From DASPHG01 sp963849605 (lineage in GTDB: Bacteria; Actinomycetota; Thermoleophilia; Solirubrobacterales; Thermoleophilaceae): a DNA stretch of 64,000 nt. A model generated the notes under the pieces. It did no database searches. It was not told where the DNA came from and was given only the letters and a program-made list of their open reading frames with translations. Below, piece after piece: positions 38,728 to 47,898 of this stretch; positions within the stretch are counted from its first letter, which is position 1; every line of letters starts with the position of its first letter. The stretch spans positions 930,001 through 994,000 of the forward strand of contig CAWKHX010000015.1 of assembly GCA_963849605.1 (NCBI GenBank), read 5' to 3'. A program made the translations under genes and the position numbers.

Positions 38728-41291
38728 TGCTGAAGGTAGGGCTGCGTGGCGTCTTCGCGCGCAAGCTGCGCGCCTTCCTGACGGCACTGGCCGTCTTCCT
38801 GGGCGTCGCGCTGATGACGGGGACGTACGTACTCACGGACACGTTCACGAACTCGTTCGGCCAGATCTTCGAGGAGTCGAACAAGGGCACCGACGTCGCG
38901 GTCGTGCCGAGGGAGGTCGTGGACAGCCAGCAGGGAGCCGACCCGCCCGCGATGCCCGCCGAGCTGCTCCAGAAGGCGCGCCGGGTGGACGGCGTCGCCA
39001 AGGCCGTCGGGGGCATCTTCTCGCCCGGGATTTCGCTGATCGACGAGGACGGCGACCGCATCGGCTCGACGCAGGCGCCCGCCTTCGGCGCCTCCACGCA
39101 GCCCCGACGCTTCGAGGCTTTCGACTACACGGAGGGCCGGCCCCCGAGGGCACCCGACGAGGTCGCCATCGACAAGCTGTCCGCGGACGAGGAGGGCCTC
39201 GACATCGGCGACGAGATCACCGTCAGCGGCAGCGAGGCGGCCCGCAAGTACAAGATCGTCGGCATCGCGAAGCTCGGCGACGTCGACTCCTTCGGCGGCG
39301 CGACGGTGGCGATCCTGCCGCTCCGCGAGGCCCAGCGGCTGGCCGACAAGAAGGGCGAGCTCGACCAGATCTCGATCGCCGCCGACAAGGGCGTCGACCC
39401 GGCCGAGCTGAAGCGGCGCGTCGCGGAGGTGATGCCGAAGAGCGTCGAGGTGCGCACCGGCGAGGAAAACGCCCAGCAGCAGACCGACGACATCGAGGAC
39501 GACCTTGGCTTCCTCAAGGTCGCGCTCCTGATCTTCGCCTGGATCGCGCTCTTCGTCGGGGCATTCACGATCTTCAACACGTTCTCGATCACGGTCGCCC
39601 AGCGCACGCGCGAGTTCGGGATGCTGCGCACGCTCGGCGCGTCGCGCCGCCAGGTGCTCACGTCCGTGCTGCTCGAGGCGCTCGTGATCGGCGCGATCGG
39701 CGCCGGGCTGGGCATCCTTGCGGGCATCGGGGTCGCGAGCGGGCTCAACTCGCTCTTCAAGACCGCCGGGATCGACCTGCCGAACACCGGCAACGTGGTC
39801 GAGACGCGCGCGCTGGTGGTGCCGCTCCTGATCGGCGTGTTCATCACGCTGCTCGCGGCGATCATCCCCGCGGTCCGGGCCACGCGCGTGTCGCCGGTCG
39901 AGGCGCTGAGCGACCAGGCGATCGCGCCGACCCGGCGCAGGCGCCGCTTCGTGACGGGGCTCGCCCTCGTCCTGAGCCTCGGCGGGATCGTCGCAATCTG
40001 CGTGGGGCTGTTCGGCGGGATCGAATCCTCGAGCGACGCGGCCGCGCTGCTCGGACTCGGCGCCGTCCTGATGTTCTTCGGCACCGCGCTGCTGTCCCCG
40101 CGGTTCGTCGCGCCGCTGGCGTCGGTCGTCGGGTTCGCGCTCGAGCGCGTGCGCAAGCTCACCGGCCGGCTCGCGCGCGAGAACGCCGTGCGCAACCCGG
40201 GCAGGACGGCCACGACGGCCGCGGCGCTGATGATCGGCCTCGCGCTCGTCACCTTCGTCGCGGTGTTCGCAGCGGGCATCAAGAGCTCGATCGACGATGC
40301 GATCGACAACAGCTTCACCGCCGATCTGACGCTGCAGAACGAGGACGGCTTCTCGCCGATCCCGAGAGCGGCGCAGCACGAGGTCGCCGCGATCGACGGG
40401 GTTGGCCCGGTCTCGTCGCTTCGATACGGCGAGGGCGAGGTGAAGCAGACCGGCGACACGAGCTTCATCACCGCGATCGACCCGAAGCACGCTCTCGAGG
40501 TGTTCAAGTTCGAGTGGGACGACGGGTCGAACGCGATCGTCAACCGGATGGCCCGCGACGACGCCATCGTCGACCAGGCGTGGGCGACCGACAACGACGT
40601 CGACGTCGGCGACACCCTCTCGGTCACGACGCCGATCGACAAGCACGCGGTCTACACGGTGCGCGGCAAGCTCGAGGACACGGCCGACCTGTGGGGCGAC
40701 TTCGTGCTCACGCAGAAGGCGCTCGAGGACGACTTCCACGTCCGCCAGGACGGGATGATCCTGGTCGACTACGCGCCCGGCGCGGACCCGACCGCGGTGC
40801 GCAAGAGCGTCGAGACGACGATCGACCGCGACTTCCCGGTCATCGACGTGCTCGACCAGAGCGAGCTCAAGGACAGGTTCGCCGAGCAGGTCGGCCAGCT
40901 CGTCAACCTGCTGTACGCGCTCCTGTCGCTCGCCGTGATCGTCTCGCTCTTTGGCATCGTCAACACGCTGACGCTCTCGATCTACGAGCGCACACGCGAG
41001 CTCGGCCTCCTGCGGGCGATCGGCATGTCGCGCCGGCAGGTCAGGCGAATCGTGCGCTACGAGGCGGTGATCACGGCGCTGCTCGGCGCCCTGCTCGGCA
41101 GCGCGCTCGGCATCTTCTTCGCCGTGATCGTGTCGCGGCCGCTCGCGGACGAGGGCTTCAACCTCTCGTTCCCGGTGGGCACGCTGATCCTCCTGTTCAT
41201 CCTCGCCGCGATCGCCGGCGTGGTCGCGGCGATCCTGCCCGCGCGGCGGGCGGCGCGGCTTGACGTGCTGGAAGCGTTGGCCTACGAGTAG
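38727..41291 (+). CDS. FtsX/MacB-type ABC transporter permease
   Basis: An 854-aa permease with two FtsX-domain halves. Helix 1 (FARKLRAFLTALAVFLGVAL) is followed by a large extracytoplasmic domain (about 45-260). Then a three-helix FtsX core (LLIFAWIALFVGAFTIFNTF; LVIGAIGAGLGILAGIGVAS; LVVPLLIGVFITLLAAIIPA), a middle helix pair (about 405-455), a second extracytoplasmic domain and a C-terminal core (LLYALLSLAVIVSLFGIVNT; GALLGSALGIFFAVIVS; LILLFILAAIAGVVAAILPA). The cytosolic TREFGMLRTLGASRRQV and TRELGLLRAIGMSRRQVRRI are the coupling helices for the ATPase. This ten-helix layout is standard for large actinobacterial exporters. No periplasmic adaptor gene is adjacent. Confidence 0.94.
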   Translation: MLKVGLRGVFARKLRAFLTALAVFLGVALMTGTYVLTDTFTNSFGQIFEESNKGTDVAVVPREVVDSQQGADPPAMPAELLQKARRVDGVAKAVGGIFSPGISLIDEDGDRIGSTQAPAFGASTQPRRFEAFDYTEGRPPRAPDEVAIDKLSADEEGLDIGDEITVSGSEAARKYKIVGIAKLGDVDSFGGATVAILPLREAQRLADKKGELDQISIAADKGVDPAELKRRVAEVMPKSVEVRTGEENAQQQTDDIEDDLGFLKVALLIFAWIALFVGAFTIFNTFSITVAQRTREFGMLRTLGASRRQVLTSVLLEALVIGAIGAGLGILAGIGVASGLNSLFKTAGIDLPNTGNVVETRALVVPLLIGVFITLLAAIIPAVRATRVSPVEALSDQAIAPTRRRRRFVTGLALVLSLGGIVAICVGLFGGIESSSDAAALLGLGAVLMFFGTALLSPRFVAPLASVVGFALERVRKLTGRLARENAVRNPGRTATTAAALMIGLALVTFVAVFAAGIKSSIDDAIDNSFTADLTLQNEDGFSPIPRAAQHEVAAIDGVGPVSSLRYGEGEVKQTGDTSFITAIDPKHALEVFKFEWDDGSNAIVNRMARDDAIVDQAWATDNDVDVGDTLSVTTPIDKHAVYTVRGKLEDTADLWGDFVLTQKALEDDFHVRQDGMILVDYAPGADPTAVRKSVETTIDRDFPVIDVLDQSELKDRFAEQVGQLVNLLYALLSLAVIVSLFGIVNTLTLSIYERTRELGLLRAIGMSRRQVRRIVRYEAVITALLGALLGSALGIFFAVIVSRPLADEGFNLSFPVGTLILLFILAAIAGVVAAILPARRAARLDVLEALAYE

Positions 41292-41301
41292 CCTCAGAGC
41301 G

Positions 41302-41805
41302 ATGCAGCTACTCGGACGCGACTACGTGAAGATCTATCTCGAGGATCACTACGCCGGCGCGACGGCGGGCCTCGAGCTGGCGCGCCGCACCGCCTCGGCG
41401 AACAGCGGCACGCCGTACGGCCCGGGGCTCGAGCGGGTCGCGCGCGAGATCGAGGAGGACCGCGACTCGCTGCGCGCGATCATGGCGACGCTCGGCGTGG
41501 GCCCGGACCGGTTCAAGGTGGCGGGGGCCTGGGTGGGCGAGAAGGCCGGCCGGCTGAAGCTGAACGGCCACCTGACGAGCTACTCGCCGCAGAGCCGCGT
41601 CACCGAGCTGGAGGGCCTGGTCGTGGGCGTCACGGGCAAGCGCAGCCTGTGGGTCGCGCTGCGCCACATCGTGCTGCAGGAGCCGCGGCTCGACCCGGAG
41701 GAGCTCGACCGGCTCATCGGGCGTGCCGAGCGCCAGCTCGTCGAGCTGGAGGAGCTGCGCCTGACGGCGTTCTCCGAGGCGGCCGCCGCGGCCGAGCGCG
41801 TCTGA
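41302..41805 (+). CDS. Ferritin-like conserved hypothetical protein
   Basis: A 167-aa all-helical protein from the ATG at 41302, ten bases after the permease stop. It has four long helices (YLEDHYAGATAGLELARRTA; LERVAREIEEDRDSLRAIMA; RLKLNGHLTSYSPQSRVTEL; LDRLIGRAERQLVELEELRL), a pattern of small ferritin-like or bundle proteins common in actinobacteria. The EEDRDSL Glu/Asp residues could bind metal, but a complete two-His, four-Glu set is not visible, so a di-iron function is doubtful. It is probably co-transcribed with the ABC genes. Confidence 0.75.
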   Translation: MQLLGRDYVKIYLEDHYAGATAGLELARRTASANSGTPYGPGLERVAREIEEDRDSLRAIMATLGVGPDRFKVAGAWVGEKAGRLKLNGHLTSYSPQSRVTELEGLVVGVTGKRSLWVALRHIVLQEPRLDPEELDRLIGRAERQLVELEELRLTAFSEAAAAAERV

Positions 41806-41809
41806 GCAG

Positions 41810-41947
41810 TTGGAGGTCGAGGGACTCTTCGCGGTCGCCGCGATCGTCCTGACGCTCGGCCACGACACGCGCGCCCTCCAGGGCGGCCTCGACGCCTGGC
41901 GCGAGGTCGGCGACGTCGAGCCGGTGGGGGCGGCCCGGGCGGCCTAG
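41810..41947 (+). pseudogene. Rhodanese C-terminal fragment
   Basis: A 45-aa TTG-started frame, 4 nt after the preceding stop, ends in LGHDTRALQGGLDAWREVGD, which matches the last third of a rhodanese domain (the usual ALxGGLDAWxxAG ending). The catalytic Cys loop and everything before it are missing, and no other frame upstream supplies them. It is either a remnant of a deleted rhodanese gene or a gene damaged by errors; it cannot be an active sulfurtransferase as it stands. Confidence 0.5.
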
Positions 41948-41955
41948 CCGTCCAT

Positions 41956-42927
41956 ATGCTTCGCCGCCCGATGGCGACGACCGGACGCACCGCCGACGAC
42001 CTGGCCGAGCCCCTGCTCGCCGGCGACAAGCGCGCGCTCGCGCGCGCGATCTCGCTCGTCGAGAACGACGACCCCGAGGGCTGGGAGCTCGTCCGGCGCG
42101 TGTATCCGAAGACGGGGCGCGCGGCGATGGTCGGCTTCACCGGGCCGCCGGGCGTCGGCAAGTCGACGCTGATCGGCACGCTGGTGAGGCACGCGCGCGA
42201 TCGCGATCGCGACGTCGCCGTGCTCTCGATCGACCCGTCGTCGCCGTTCACGAAGGGCGCGCTGCTCGGCGACCGCATCCGGCTGTCGGACCACTTCCTC
42301 GACCCGGGCGTCTTCATCCGCTCGATGGCGAGCCGCGGATCGTTGGGCGGGCTGTCGGAGGCGACGCTGCAGGCGGCGCTCCTGATGGACGCGGCCGGCA
42401 AGGACGACGTCTTCCTCGAGACCGTGGGGGTCGGCCAGGCCGAGGTCGACATCATCGATCACGCCGACACTGTCGTGTTGGCGTTGATGCCGGGCTCGGG
42501 CGACTCGATCCAGGCGCTCAAGGCGGGCGTGATGGAGATCCCGGACGTGATCGTCATCAACAAGATGGACCACCCGCTCACCGACACGATGGTGCGCGAG
42601 GTCAAGGCCGTCCTGTCACTTGGCCCCGAGCAGTCGTGGCAGGTCCCCGTTCTCACGACCGAGGCGGTCCGCGCGGAGGGGATCGAGGAGGTGGCGGCGG
42701 CGATCGACGAGCACCGCGCGCACATCAAGGCGGAGGGAACGCTCGAGGAGCGCCGCCGCCGCAACCTGCGCAACGAGGTGCTCGAGCTGGCCACGGTCCG
42801 CCTGCGCCGGCGCGTCCGGGAGCAGGCGATGGACGACCCCGAGGTGCAGAAGCTGCTCGACGAAGTTGTAAAACGCCGCCTTGACCCGGCCAGCGCGGCT
42901 TCGAAGATCCTCGAACGGCAGACATGA
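41956..42927 (+). CDS. meaB: MeaB/ArgK-type G3E GTPase
   Basis: A 323-aa GTPase chaperone that loads and protects adenosylcobalamin-dependent mutases, normally methylmalonyl-CoA mutase. P-loop is GFTGPPGVGKSTLIGTLVRH near residue 60, then VLSIDPSSPFTKGALLGDRI, RSMASRGSLGGLSEAT, ETVGVGQAEVDIIDHADTVV and the specificity motif VIVINKMDHP. Length fits. The mutase genes (mutA/mutB) are not in the window. The start may be the second Met (MATTGRTADDLAEP) at 41971. It directly precedes the CHAD gene. Confidence 0.95.
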   Translation: MLRRPMATTGRTADDLAEPLLAGDKRALARAISLVENDDPEGWELVRRVYPKTGRAAMVGFTGPPGVGKSTLIGTLVRHARDRDRDVAVLSIDPSSPFTKGALLGDRIRLSDHFLDPGVFIRSMASRGSLGGLSEATLQAALLMDAAGKDDVFLETVGVGQAEVDIIDHADTVVLALMPGSGDSIQALKAGVMEIPDVIVINKMDHPLTDTMVREVKAVLSLGPEQSWQVPVLTTEAVRAEGIEEVAAAIDEHRAHIKAEGTLEERRRRNLRNEVLELATVRLRRRVREQAMDDPEVQKLLDEVVKRRLDPASAASKILERQT

Positions 42928-42931
42928 CGGC

Positions 42932-43885
42932 ATGAGGCCCTCCCGCCACATGCTCGCTGCGGTCGGTGCGGTGGCGGGGATCGGCGCCGGTCTGCTGCTG
43001 AGGTCGCGCGCTCACGGACGACAACGGGCAGAAGCCCGCCTCCCGCACGTTCAGGCTGAGGCGGGAAGAGACCGCTGCCCGGGGGCGTCGTGCGCATTGC
43101 CCGCGGCCGGCTTGACGCCGCCGTCGACGAGCTGAGCGGCCGCGCCGGCAACGACACCGCCACGGCGGTGCACGAGGCACGCAAGGACATGAAGAAGCTG
43201 CGCGCGCTCGTCCGGCTCGTCCAGGCCAACCCGAGCTGGAACCGCCGCCTGAGAGACACAGGCCGCCGGTTGGCGGCGACGCCGCGACGCCGACGTGCTG
43301 CTCGCGACGCTCGACGAGCTCGTCAAGCGCGGCGATGTGGCGAAGAAGTCAGTGCGCGGGCTGCGGAAGGAGCTGGCCGCTGAAGCCGGGCGCACGGCGG
43401 ACGACTTCCAAATCCCGCTGGCACAGGCCGAGCTCACGGTGGCGCGCGGCGAGATCGATGCGATCGCGCCGAAGAAGGGCTCGTTCAAGGCCTTTCGCCC
43501 CGGCCTGCAGCAGATCTATGGCGACGGTCGTGCCGCCTACCGCGCCGCGCGCAAGAAACCGACGGTCGAGAACCTCCACGAGTGGCGCAAGCACGTGAAG
43601 GACCTGTGGTACTCGGCCACGATCCTGCACTCGGCCTGGCCCGCGATGATGGACGAGCTCGCCGCCGAGGCCCATGTGCTGTCCGAGCGGCTCGGCGAGG
43701 ACCACGACCTCGCGATGCTCACCGAGCGCGCTACCGGCAAGAAGCACAAGCAGCTCCGCAAGGCCATCGCGAGGCGCCGCGCGCGGCTGAAAAAGCGCTC
43801 CTTCAAGATGGGCAAGCGCCTGTACGCGGAGAAGCCGAAGGGCTTCACGCGGAGGATCGGCGCCGCCTGGCAGACGTCGCGCTGA
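42932..43885 (+). CDS. CHAD-domain protein (multiple frameshifts)
   Basis: CHAD domains bind inorganic polyphosphate through conserved His/Lys/Arg residues. The domain is spread over three frames: FRLRREETAARG (about 43045-43083), VVRIARGRLDAAVDELSG to NRRLRDTGRRLAAT (43090-43282), then RDADVLLATLDELVKRGDVA to the end, with VENLHEWRKHVKDLWYSATI, LSERLGEDHDLAMLTE and a Lys/Arg-rich tail. Removing one G from the run at about 43080-43084 and one C near 43282 rejoins them. An upstream segment MRPSRHMLAAVGAVAGIGAG may be the true N-terminus or belong to something else. The conserved Arg/His/Lys residues are intact after repair. Confidence 0.75.
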
Positions 43886-43889
43886 CCGT

Positions 43890-44256
43890 CTAGGCGCGCC
43901 GCTTGCGCACGGTGATGTCCATCTCCATCTCCTCGTGCAGCGTGCAGATGATGTGGTACTTGCCGGGCACGGTCAGCTTGCGCTTGAACTTGTAGCCCAC
44001 CGAGGCCGGGTCGGACGCAGAAGCGCTTCGCGCCCTTCGGCTTCTCCTTCAGCTTCACGTCATGGACGTCGCCGAAATCATTCGGCCACTTCCACACGAC
44101 GACCGTGTCGCGATTCACCTTCATCTCGGCCGGCGAGTAGAAGTTGTCGTATATGCGGACGACCTTCCGGACCGGGGCGTCGTCCGCTTGAGCGGGCAGG
44201 GCCGCGGCGGCGGCCGTAGCCGCCACCGCGATCCCGGCGATTGCCCTAGCCCCCAT
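43890..44256 (-). CDS. Secreted cupredoxin (frameshifted)
   Basis: A small exported blue-copper protein of about 120 aa. Signal peptide: AIAGIAVAATAAAAALPAQA. The domain runs VRIYDNFYSPAEMKVNRDTV, VVWKWPNDFGDVHDVKLKEK, then after one extra base near 44014 is removed, ASDPASVGYKFKRKLTVPGK and YHIICTLHEEMEMDITVRKR. The type 1 copper ligands are visible: His in DVHDVKL, then Cys, His and Met in CTLHEEM. The ATG at 44256 overlaps the end of the beta-helix gene by 11 nt, and this is the last gene of a three-gene unit with a multicopper oxidase. It would shuttle electrons or copper for that oxidase. Confidence 0.8.
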
Positions 44257-45544
44257 AGTGCTCCAGCGGCGTGTAGCCCGGCTTGTCCGCGTGGGGGTGC
44301 TTGATCCAGTACTGCTCGCGGTCCTCGGCCAGCGAGATCGCGAGCATCTCGCTGCGCGCGTCGTCGTTCACGCCGTTCTGACCGCTGAACGGGCAGGCGA
44401 CGAGCTCGCTGTCGTCGGCCGGGAGGTTGTTCTGCGTGTCGCCGTTGTTGGCGAAGCAGTTGTCCGAGCCGCTTCCGTCGTAGGCGATGTCCCGGCCGTT
44501 GAGGTCCATGCCCCCGAGGCCGAACACGTTGCCCTGGACCGTGTTGCGATCGACCGTGCGCGCGTCCTCCTGCTCGAGCGCGAGCTGGTCGATCATCGCG
44601 AAGCCGACGGCGTAGTTGCCGTAGACCTGGTTGCTCTCGACCACGGTGTCACGGCTGCCGAACAGCAGGATCCCGACCCCGACCGGGAAGGCAAGGCCGC
44701 CGGTCTCCGTATCCCCCTGCTCGAATTCGAACGGTGCGCCGAGGTAGTAGTTGAAGTTGTTCCAGAACACCTCGTTGTCCTTGATCACGTTGAACTCCGG
44801 AGGCGCGAACTTCTCGGAGTCGAGCGCGTTCGGCACGATCCCTACGCCGTTGTTCCAGAACTGCGAGTCCTGGATCGTCACGTAGCGCATGTTCGTGCCG
44901 CTGAAGCCGAGCACGTTCGTGTGCGACTTCACGTTCTTGACGAAGGTGCGCTTCGGCTTCGACTGCGGCGGGGTCTGGCCGACGTAGAAGCCTGAGTCGT
45001 TCATCTCGAACGCCTCCGACTTGGCCATGGTGCCGCCCTTCGAGTTGAACGCGTACATGCCGTATGCACCGGTGTGCTCTGCGATCAGGTTCTTCAGCAG
45101 GTAGCCCTTGAGGTTCGTCAGGAAGAACCCGTTCGCCTTGTAGTTCTTGGCCTTGAAACCGCGGATCGTGACGTCGTTGACGTCGTTCACGAAGAACGCG
45201 TTCTGCGCCTTGGCGCCCTTCAGGCCCTTGCCGTTGAGCACGACCTTGCCCGGCTTCTTCTTGTTGCCGATGATCCGCAGCCCGCGGCGGCCCTTGTTCT
45301 TGACCTGGACGCCCTCCTTGTAGGTGCCGTTCGCGACCTTGATCGTGTCGCCGCCCACCGAGGCGTTGACCGCCTCCTGGATCGTGTTGAAGCAGCGCGG
45401 CTTCTTGCAGACGTGCAGCGTCGCCTCCTGGCCGTTCGGCCGCGGGGGCAGCTTGCCCGGATCCTTGGGGGACGGATAGTCGACCGCCATCGCGGCGCTC
45501 GGTACCAGCAGTAGGGCCGCAATCGCGGCGAGTCCAGACCTCAC
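44246..45544 (-). CDS. Secreted NosD-like right-handed beta-helix protein
   Basis: A 432-aa exported protein with signal peptide (SGLAAIAALLLVPSAAMAV). Short parallel beta-helix repeats run from about residue 65 to 400, for example FNTIQEAVNASVGGDTIKVA, VTIRGFKAKNYKANGFFLTN, FSGTNMRYVTIQDSQFWNNG and DTVVESNQVYGNYAVGF. The only enzyme-like hint is acidic surface loops; carbohydrate processing or a structural role are options. NosD, the beta-helix protein needed for copper insertion into nitrous-oxide reductase, has this fold, and here the gene lies between a multicopper oxidase gene (12 nt upstream) and a cupredoxin gene (overlapping). A copper-maturation role is inferred from this context. 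Confidence 0.85.
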   Translation of the reverse strand: MRSGLAAIAALLLVPSAAMAVDYPSPKDPGKLPPRPNGQEATLHVCKKPRCFNTIQEAVNASVGGDTIKVANGTYKEGVQVKNKGRRGLRIIGNKKKPGKVVLNGKGLKGAKAQNAFFVNDVNDVTIRGFKAKNYKANGFFLTNLKGYLLKNLIAEHTGAYGMYAFNSKGGTMAKSEAFEMNDSGFYVGQTPPQSKPKRTFVKNVKSHTNVLGFSGTNMRYVTIQDSQFWNNGVGIVPNALDSEKFAPPEFNVIKDNEVFWNNFNYYLGAPFEFEQGDTETGGLAFPVGVGILLFGSRDTVVESNQVYGNYAVGFAMIDQLALEQEDARTVDRNTVQGNVFGLGGMDLNGRDIAYDGSGSDNCFANNGDTQNNLPADDSELVACPFSGQNGVNDDARSEMLAISLAEDREQYWIKHPHADKPGYTPLEHYGG

Positions 45545-45556
45545 TACATCTCCTCC

Positions 45557-46606
45557 TTAGTTGACGACATACCAACCCGCCATTCCGGCGTCCTGGTGCG
45601 AGAACACGTGGCAGTGCCACAGCCAGCGCCCGGGGTTGTCTTCTGTGAAGCGGGCGGTGACGGTCTCGTTGGGACCGAAACCCGGGTTATCTACGAAAGT
45701 TCCGTTCGGGTCCTTCCACCGATGGCCATGGATGTGGAAGGTGTGGAAGTTGCTGTCGAAGCCCATCACGTGGAACGCGACGTCCTGGCCGACGGTTGCC
45801 ACGACGGTGGGCGTGTTGCCGGCGCCGCTGCGGCCGTTGACGGCCTGGAACAGGCGCGGCAGCCGCGTCACCTGCGGCGCGAACGAGTGCATCATCAGGA
45901 CCTGCTCGACGTCGGGCCGCACCGCGCCCTTCGGGCGCACGATCACGGCGCCGAAGAGGCCGCGCATCGTGTTCAGCGTGTGGTTCGGCCCGTGGTCGTG
46001 GTAGGGCCAGACGCCGACCGAGTCGGGCGTGCACTCCCACCGGTAGGTGAACTCCTCACCCGGCGCGATGAAGCCGCCGGCGCGGGTGTAGTCGCCCAGG
46101 TAGCTGCCGTCGTACTCGGGGTTGTATTTGACGCCGTGCGGGTGCATCGTGACCGCCTGGTTCAGGCGCGTGTCCGCGTTGCGGAAGTGGACGACGAGCA
46201 GGTCGCCCACCTCGGCCTCGAGCGTGGGGCCGGGCATGCGCGGGCGGCCGAGCGGCTCGGCGAAGCCCGTGCTCATGAGCTGGTAGACGAACGCGCGGAA
46301 CCGCGTGCGGCCGGTGATTCGCTTCTTCATCCACTCGTCGACCTTCTTCGGCGCGATGTCCCACCGGACCGAGCGCGCCTGGACCCAGTACTCGCGCACC
46401 TGGCCGCCAGGTGCGGGTTGGGGCGTCGGGAACTCCGATTGCGACGTCACGGCTTTTGGCCGCTGCGTATCGGCCGCCGCGCGATCAGCCTCGTCGACCT
46501 CGCGCGCGGTCGAGACGTCGAACGTCTTGCCTCCGACTGTGCAGAGGAGTGGGACAGCGGCAGCTGTCGATGAAAGGAAGTCGCGGCGGTCGAGCATGCG
46601 AGTCAT
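45557..46606 (-). CDS. Two-domain multicopper oxidase, Tat-exported
   Basis: A 349-aa multicopper oxidase. The N-terminus MLDRRDFLSSTAAAVPLL has a twin-arginine signal. All four copper-binding motifs are present in order: TMHPHGVKY (domain 1), WPYHDHGPNH, FHTFHIHGHRW (domain 2) and LWHCHVFSHQDAGMAGW, the last supplying the type 1 Cys and the axial Met. With about 350 aa and two cupredoxin domains it belongs to the two-domain laccase-like or ceruloplasmin-like class, probably trimeric. It would oxidise phenols, Cu(I) or metal ions outside the cell. It is first of three genes with a beta-helix protein and a cupredoxin. Copper nitrite reductase is less likely because the trinuclear-centre His pairs are complete. 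Confidence 0.93.
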   Translation of the reverse strand: MTRMLDRRDFLSSTAAAVPLLCTVGGKTFDVSTAREVDEADRAAADTQRPKAVTSQSEFPTPQPAPGGQVREYWVQARSVRWDIAPKKVDEWMKKRITGRTRFRAFVYQLMSTGFAEPLGRPRMPGPTLEAEVGDLLVVHFRNADTRLNQAVTMHPHGVKYNPEYDGSYLGDYTRAGGFIAPGEEFTYRWECTPDSVGVWPYHDHGPNHTLNTMRGLFGAVIVRPKGAVRPDVEQVLMMHSFAPQVTRLPRLFQAVNGRSGAGNTPTVVATVGQDVAFHVMGFDSNFHTFHIHGHRWKDPNGTFVDNPGFGPNETVTARFTEDNPGRWLWHCHVFSHQDAGMAGWYVVN

Positions 46607-46665
46607 GCGAGTACTACAGAACCCCCGCCGGGAGTCCAGAGTAGCGGGCGGTCTCTAAACGGTCG

Positions 46666-47841
46666 CTAAGACGCGAGCTTCGGCAGCGACGTGATCTTGA
46701 TCTCGTCGGGGTCGTCGCCCTCGACGAGCTCGGGCGCCTGCAGTGAGCGCACGGCTGTGTCCACCTGCTCGAGCGAGTCGATGTCCTTGCCCGACTCGAC
46801 GCCAAGGTCGGACAGCTTGCGCGCGCTCACGAGCACCTGGCGCTCGAGCGAGCCGATCGTGTCGTTGTACGCGTTCGTCGTCGTGTTGATGGCGCGTCCG
46901 AGCTTCGTCAGGTGGGCGGCCATCTTCGCGATGCGCTTGTGGAGCTGGCGGCCGAGATCCGCGACTTCCTCCGCCGATTCGGCCATCCGCTCCTGGCGCC
47001 AGCCGTAGGCGACGACCTTCAGCAGCCCGATCAGCGACGTCGGCGTCGCGATCAGCACCTTGTCGTTGACGCCCTCCTGGATCAGGTCGGGCACCTGCTC
47101 GAGCGCGGCGCTGTGGAACGCCTCGCTCGGCAGGAAGAGCACGACGAATTCGGGCGTGGGGGAGAAGTTGTCCTGGTACGACTTGGCGCCGAGCTTGCGC
47201 AGGTGGTCGCGCACGTGGCGGCCGTAGGCCTCGAGGTGCGCGCGGCGCTCGTCGTCGTCCTCCGTCTCGAGCGCCTTGAGGTACGCGTCGAGCGGGACCT
47301 TGGCGTCGACGACGACGTTCATGCCGCCCGGCAGCTTCACGATCAGGTCGGGACGGACGCGGCCCTCGTCCGTGTCGGCCGAGCTCTGCTGCTCGAAGTC
47401 GCAGTGCTCGATCATTCCCGCCATCTCGCACACGCGCTTGAGCTGGAGCTCGCCCCAGCGGCCGCGCGTGGCCGGCGCGCGCAGCGCGGTGACGAGGCTG
47501 GCCGTCTCGCGCCGGAGCTGGTCCTGGCCGGCGGTGACGGTGCGCAGGTGCTCGCTCAGCTGCCCCTGCGCCAGGCTGCGCGCCTTCTCGAGCGTCTCGA
47601 GCTTGCCGTCGACCTTCTCGAGCGAGTCGGCGATCGGCTTGACCATGACGTCCATGAGCGACTGCGACGCGTCGCTCGAGGCCGCCTTGACGGCGTTCGG
47701 GATGTCGGTCTTGACCTGCTCGAGCAGCTCGCGCGAGTGGTCCGCCTCGGCCCGCGCGGCGTCGATGCGGGCGCGCACGACGGTCCACACGGCGCCGCCG
47801 CCCAGGATCAGTCCAACAAGCAGTGCAAGTACGAATTCCAT
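46666..47841 (-). CDS. rmuC: DNA recombination protein RmuC
   Basis: A 391-aa RmuC-family protein from the ATG at 47841 (MEFVLALLVGLILGGGAVWT, a single N-terminal helix); an upstream ATG at 47883 is less likely. A coiled coil follows (about 30-110), then the nuclease-like RmuC domain with RGRWGELQLKRVCEMAGMIE, RPDLIVKLPGGMNVVVDAKV (the VDAKVPL motif), FVVLFLPSEAFHSAAL and VLIATPTSLIGLLKVVAYGW. Family members limit inversions at short inverted repeats and are predicted nucleases, which is of note in a genome with several palindromic repeats. It stands alone, convergent with nothing. Confidence 0.95.
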   Translation of the reverse strand: MEFVLALLVGLILGGGAVWTVVRARIDAARAEADHSRELLEQVKTDIPNAVKAASSDASQSLMDVMVKPIADSLEKVDGKLETLEKARSLAQGQLSEHLRTVTAGQDQLRRETASLVTALRAPATRGRWGELQLKRVCEMAGMIEHCDFEQQSSADTDEGRVRPDLIVKLPGGMNVVVDAKVPLDAYLKALETEDDDERRAHLEAYGRHVRDHLRKLGAKSYQDNFSPTPEFVVLFLPSEAFHSAALEQVPDLIQEGVNDKVLIATPTSLIGLLKVVAYGWRQERMAESAEEVADLGRQLHKRIAKMAAHLTKLGRAINTTTNAYNDTIGSLERQVLVSARKLSDLGVESGKDIDSLEQVDTAVRSLQAPELVEGDDPDEIKITSLPKLAS

Positions 47842-47898
47842 CGGACCATCCACCTTCGCACGGGGCCCCGACGGAATGGGCAAAGCCCTTGCAGATTG

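Noticed and set aside
45557..46606. Copper nitrite reductase
   Set aside because: Complete HxH pairs for a trinuclear centre (HPHG, HDH, HIHGH, HCH) favour a laccase-type multicopper oxidase.
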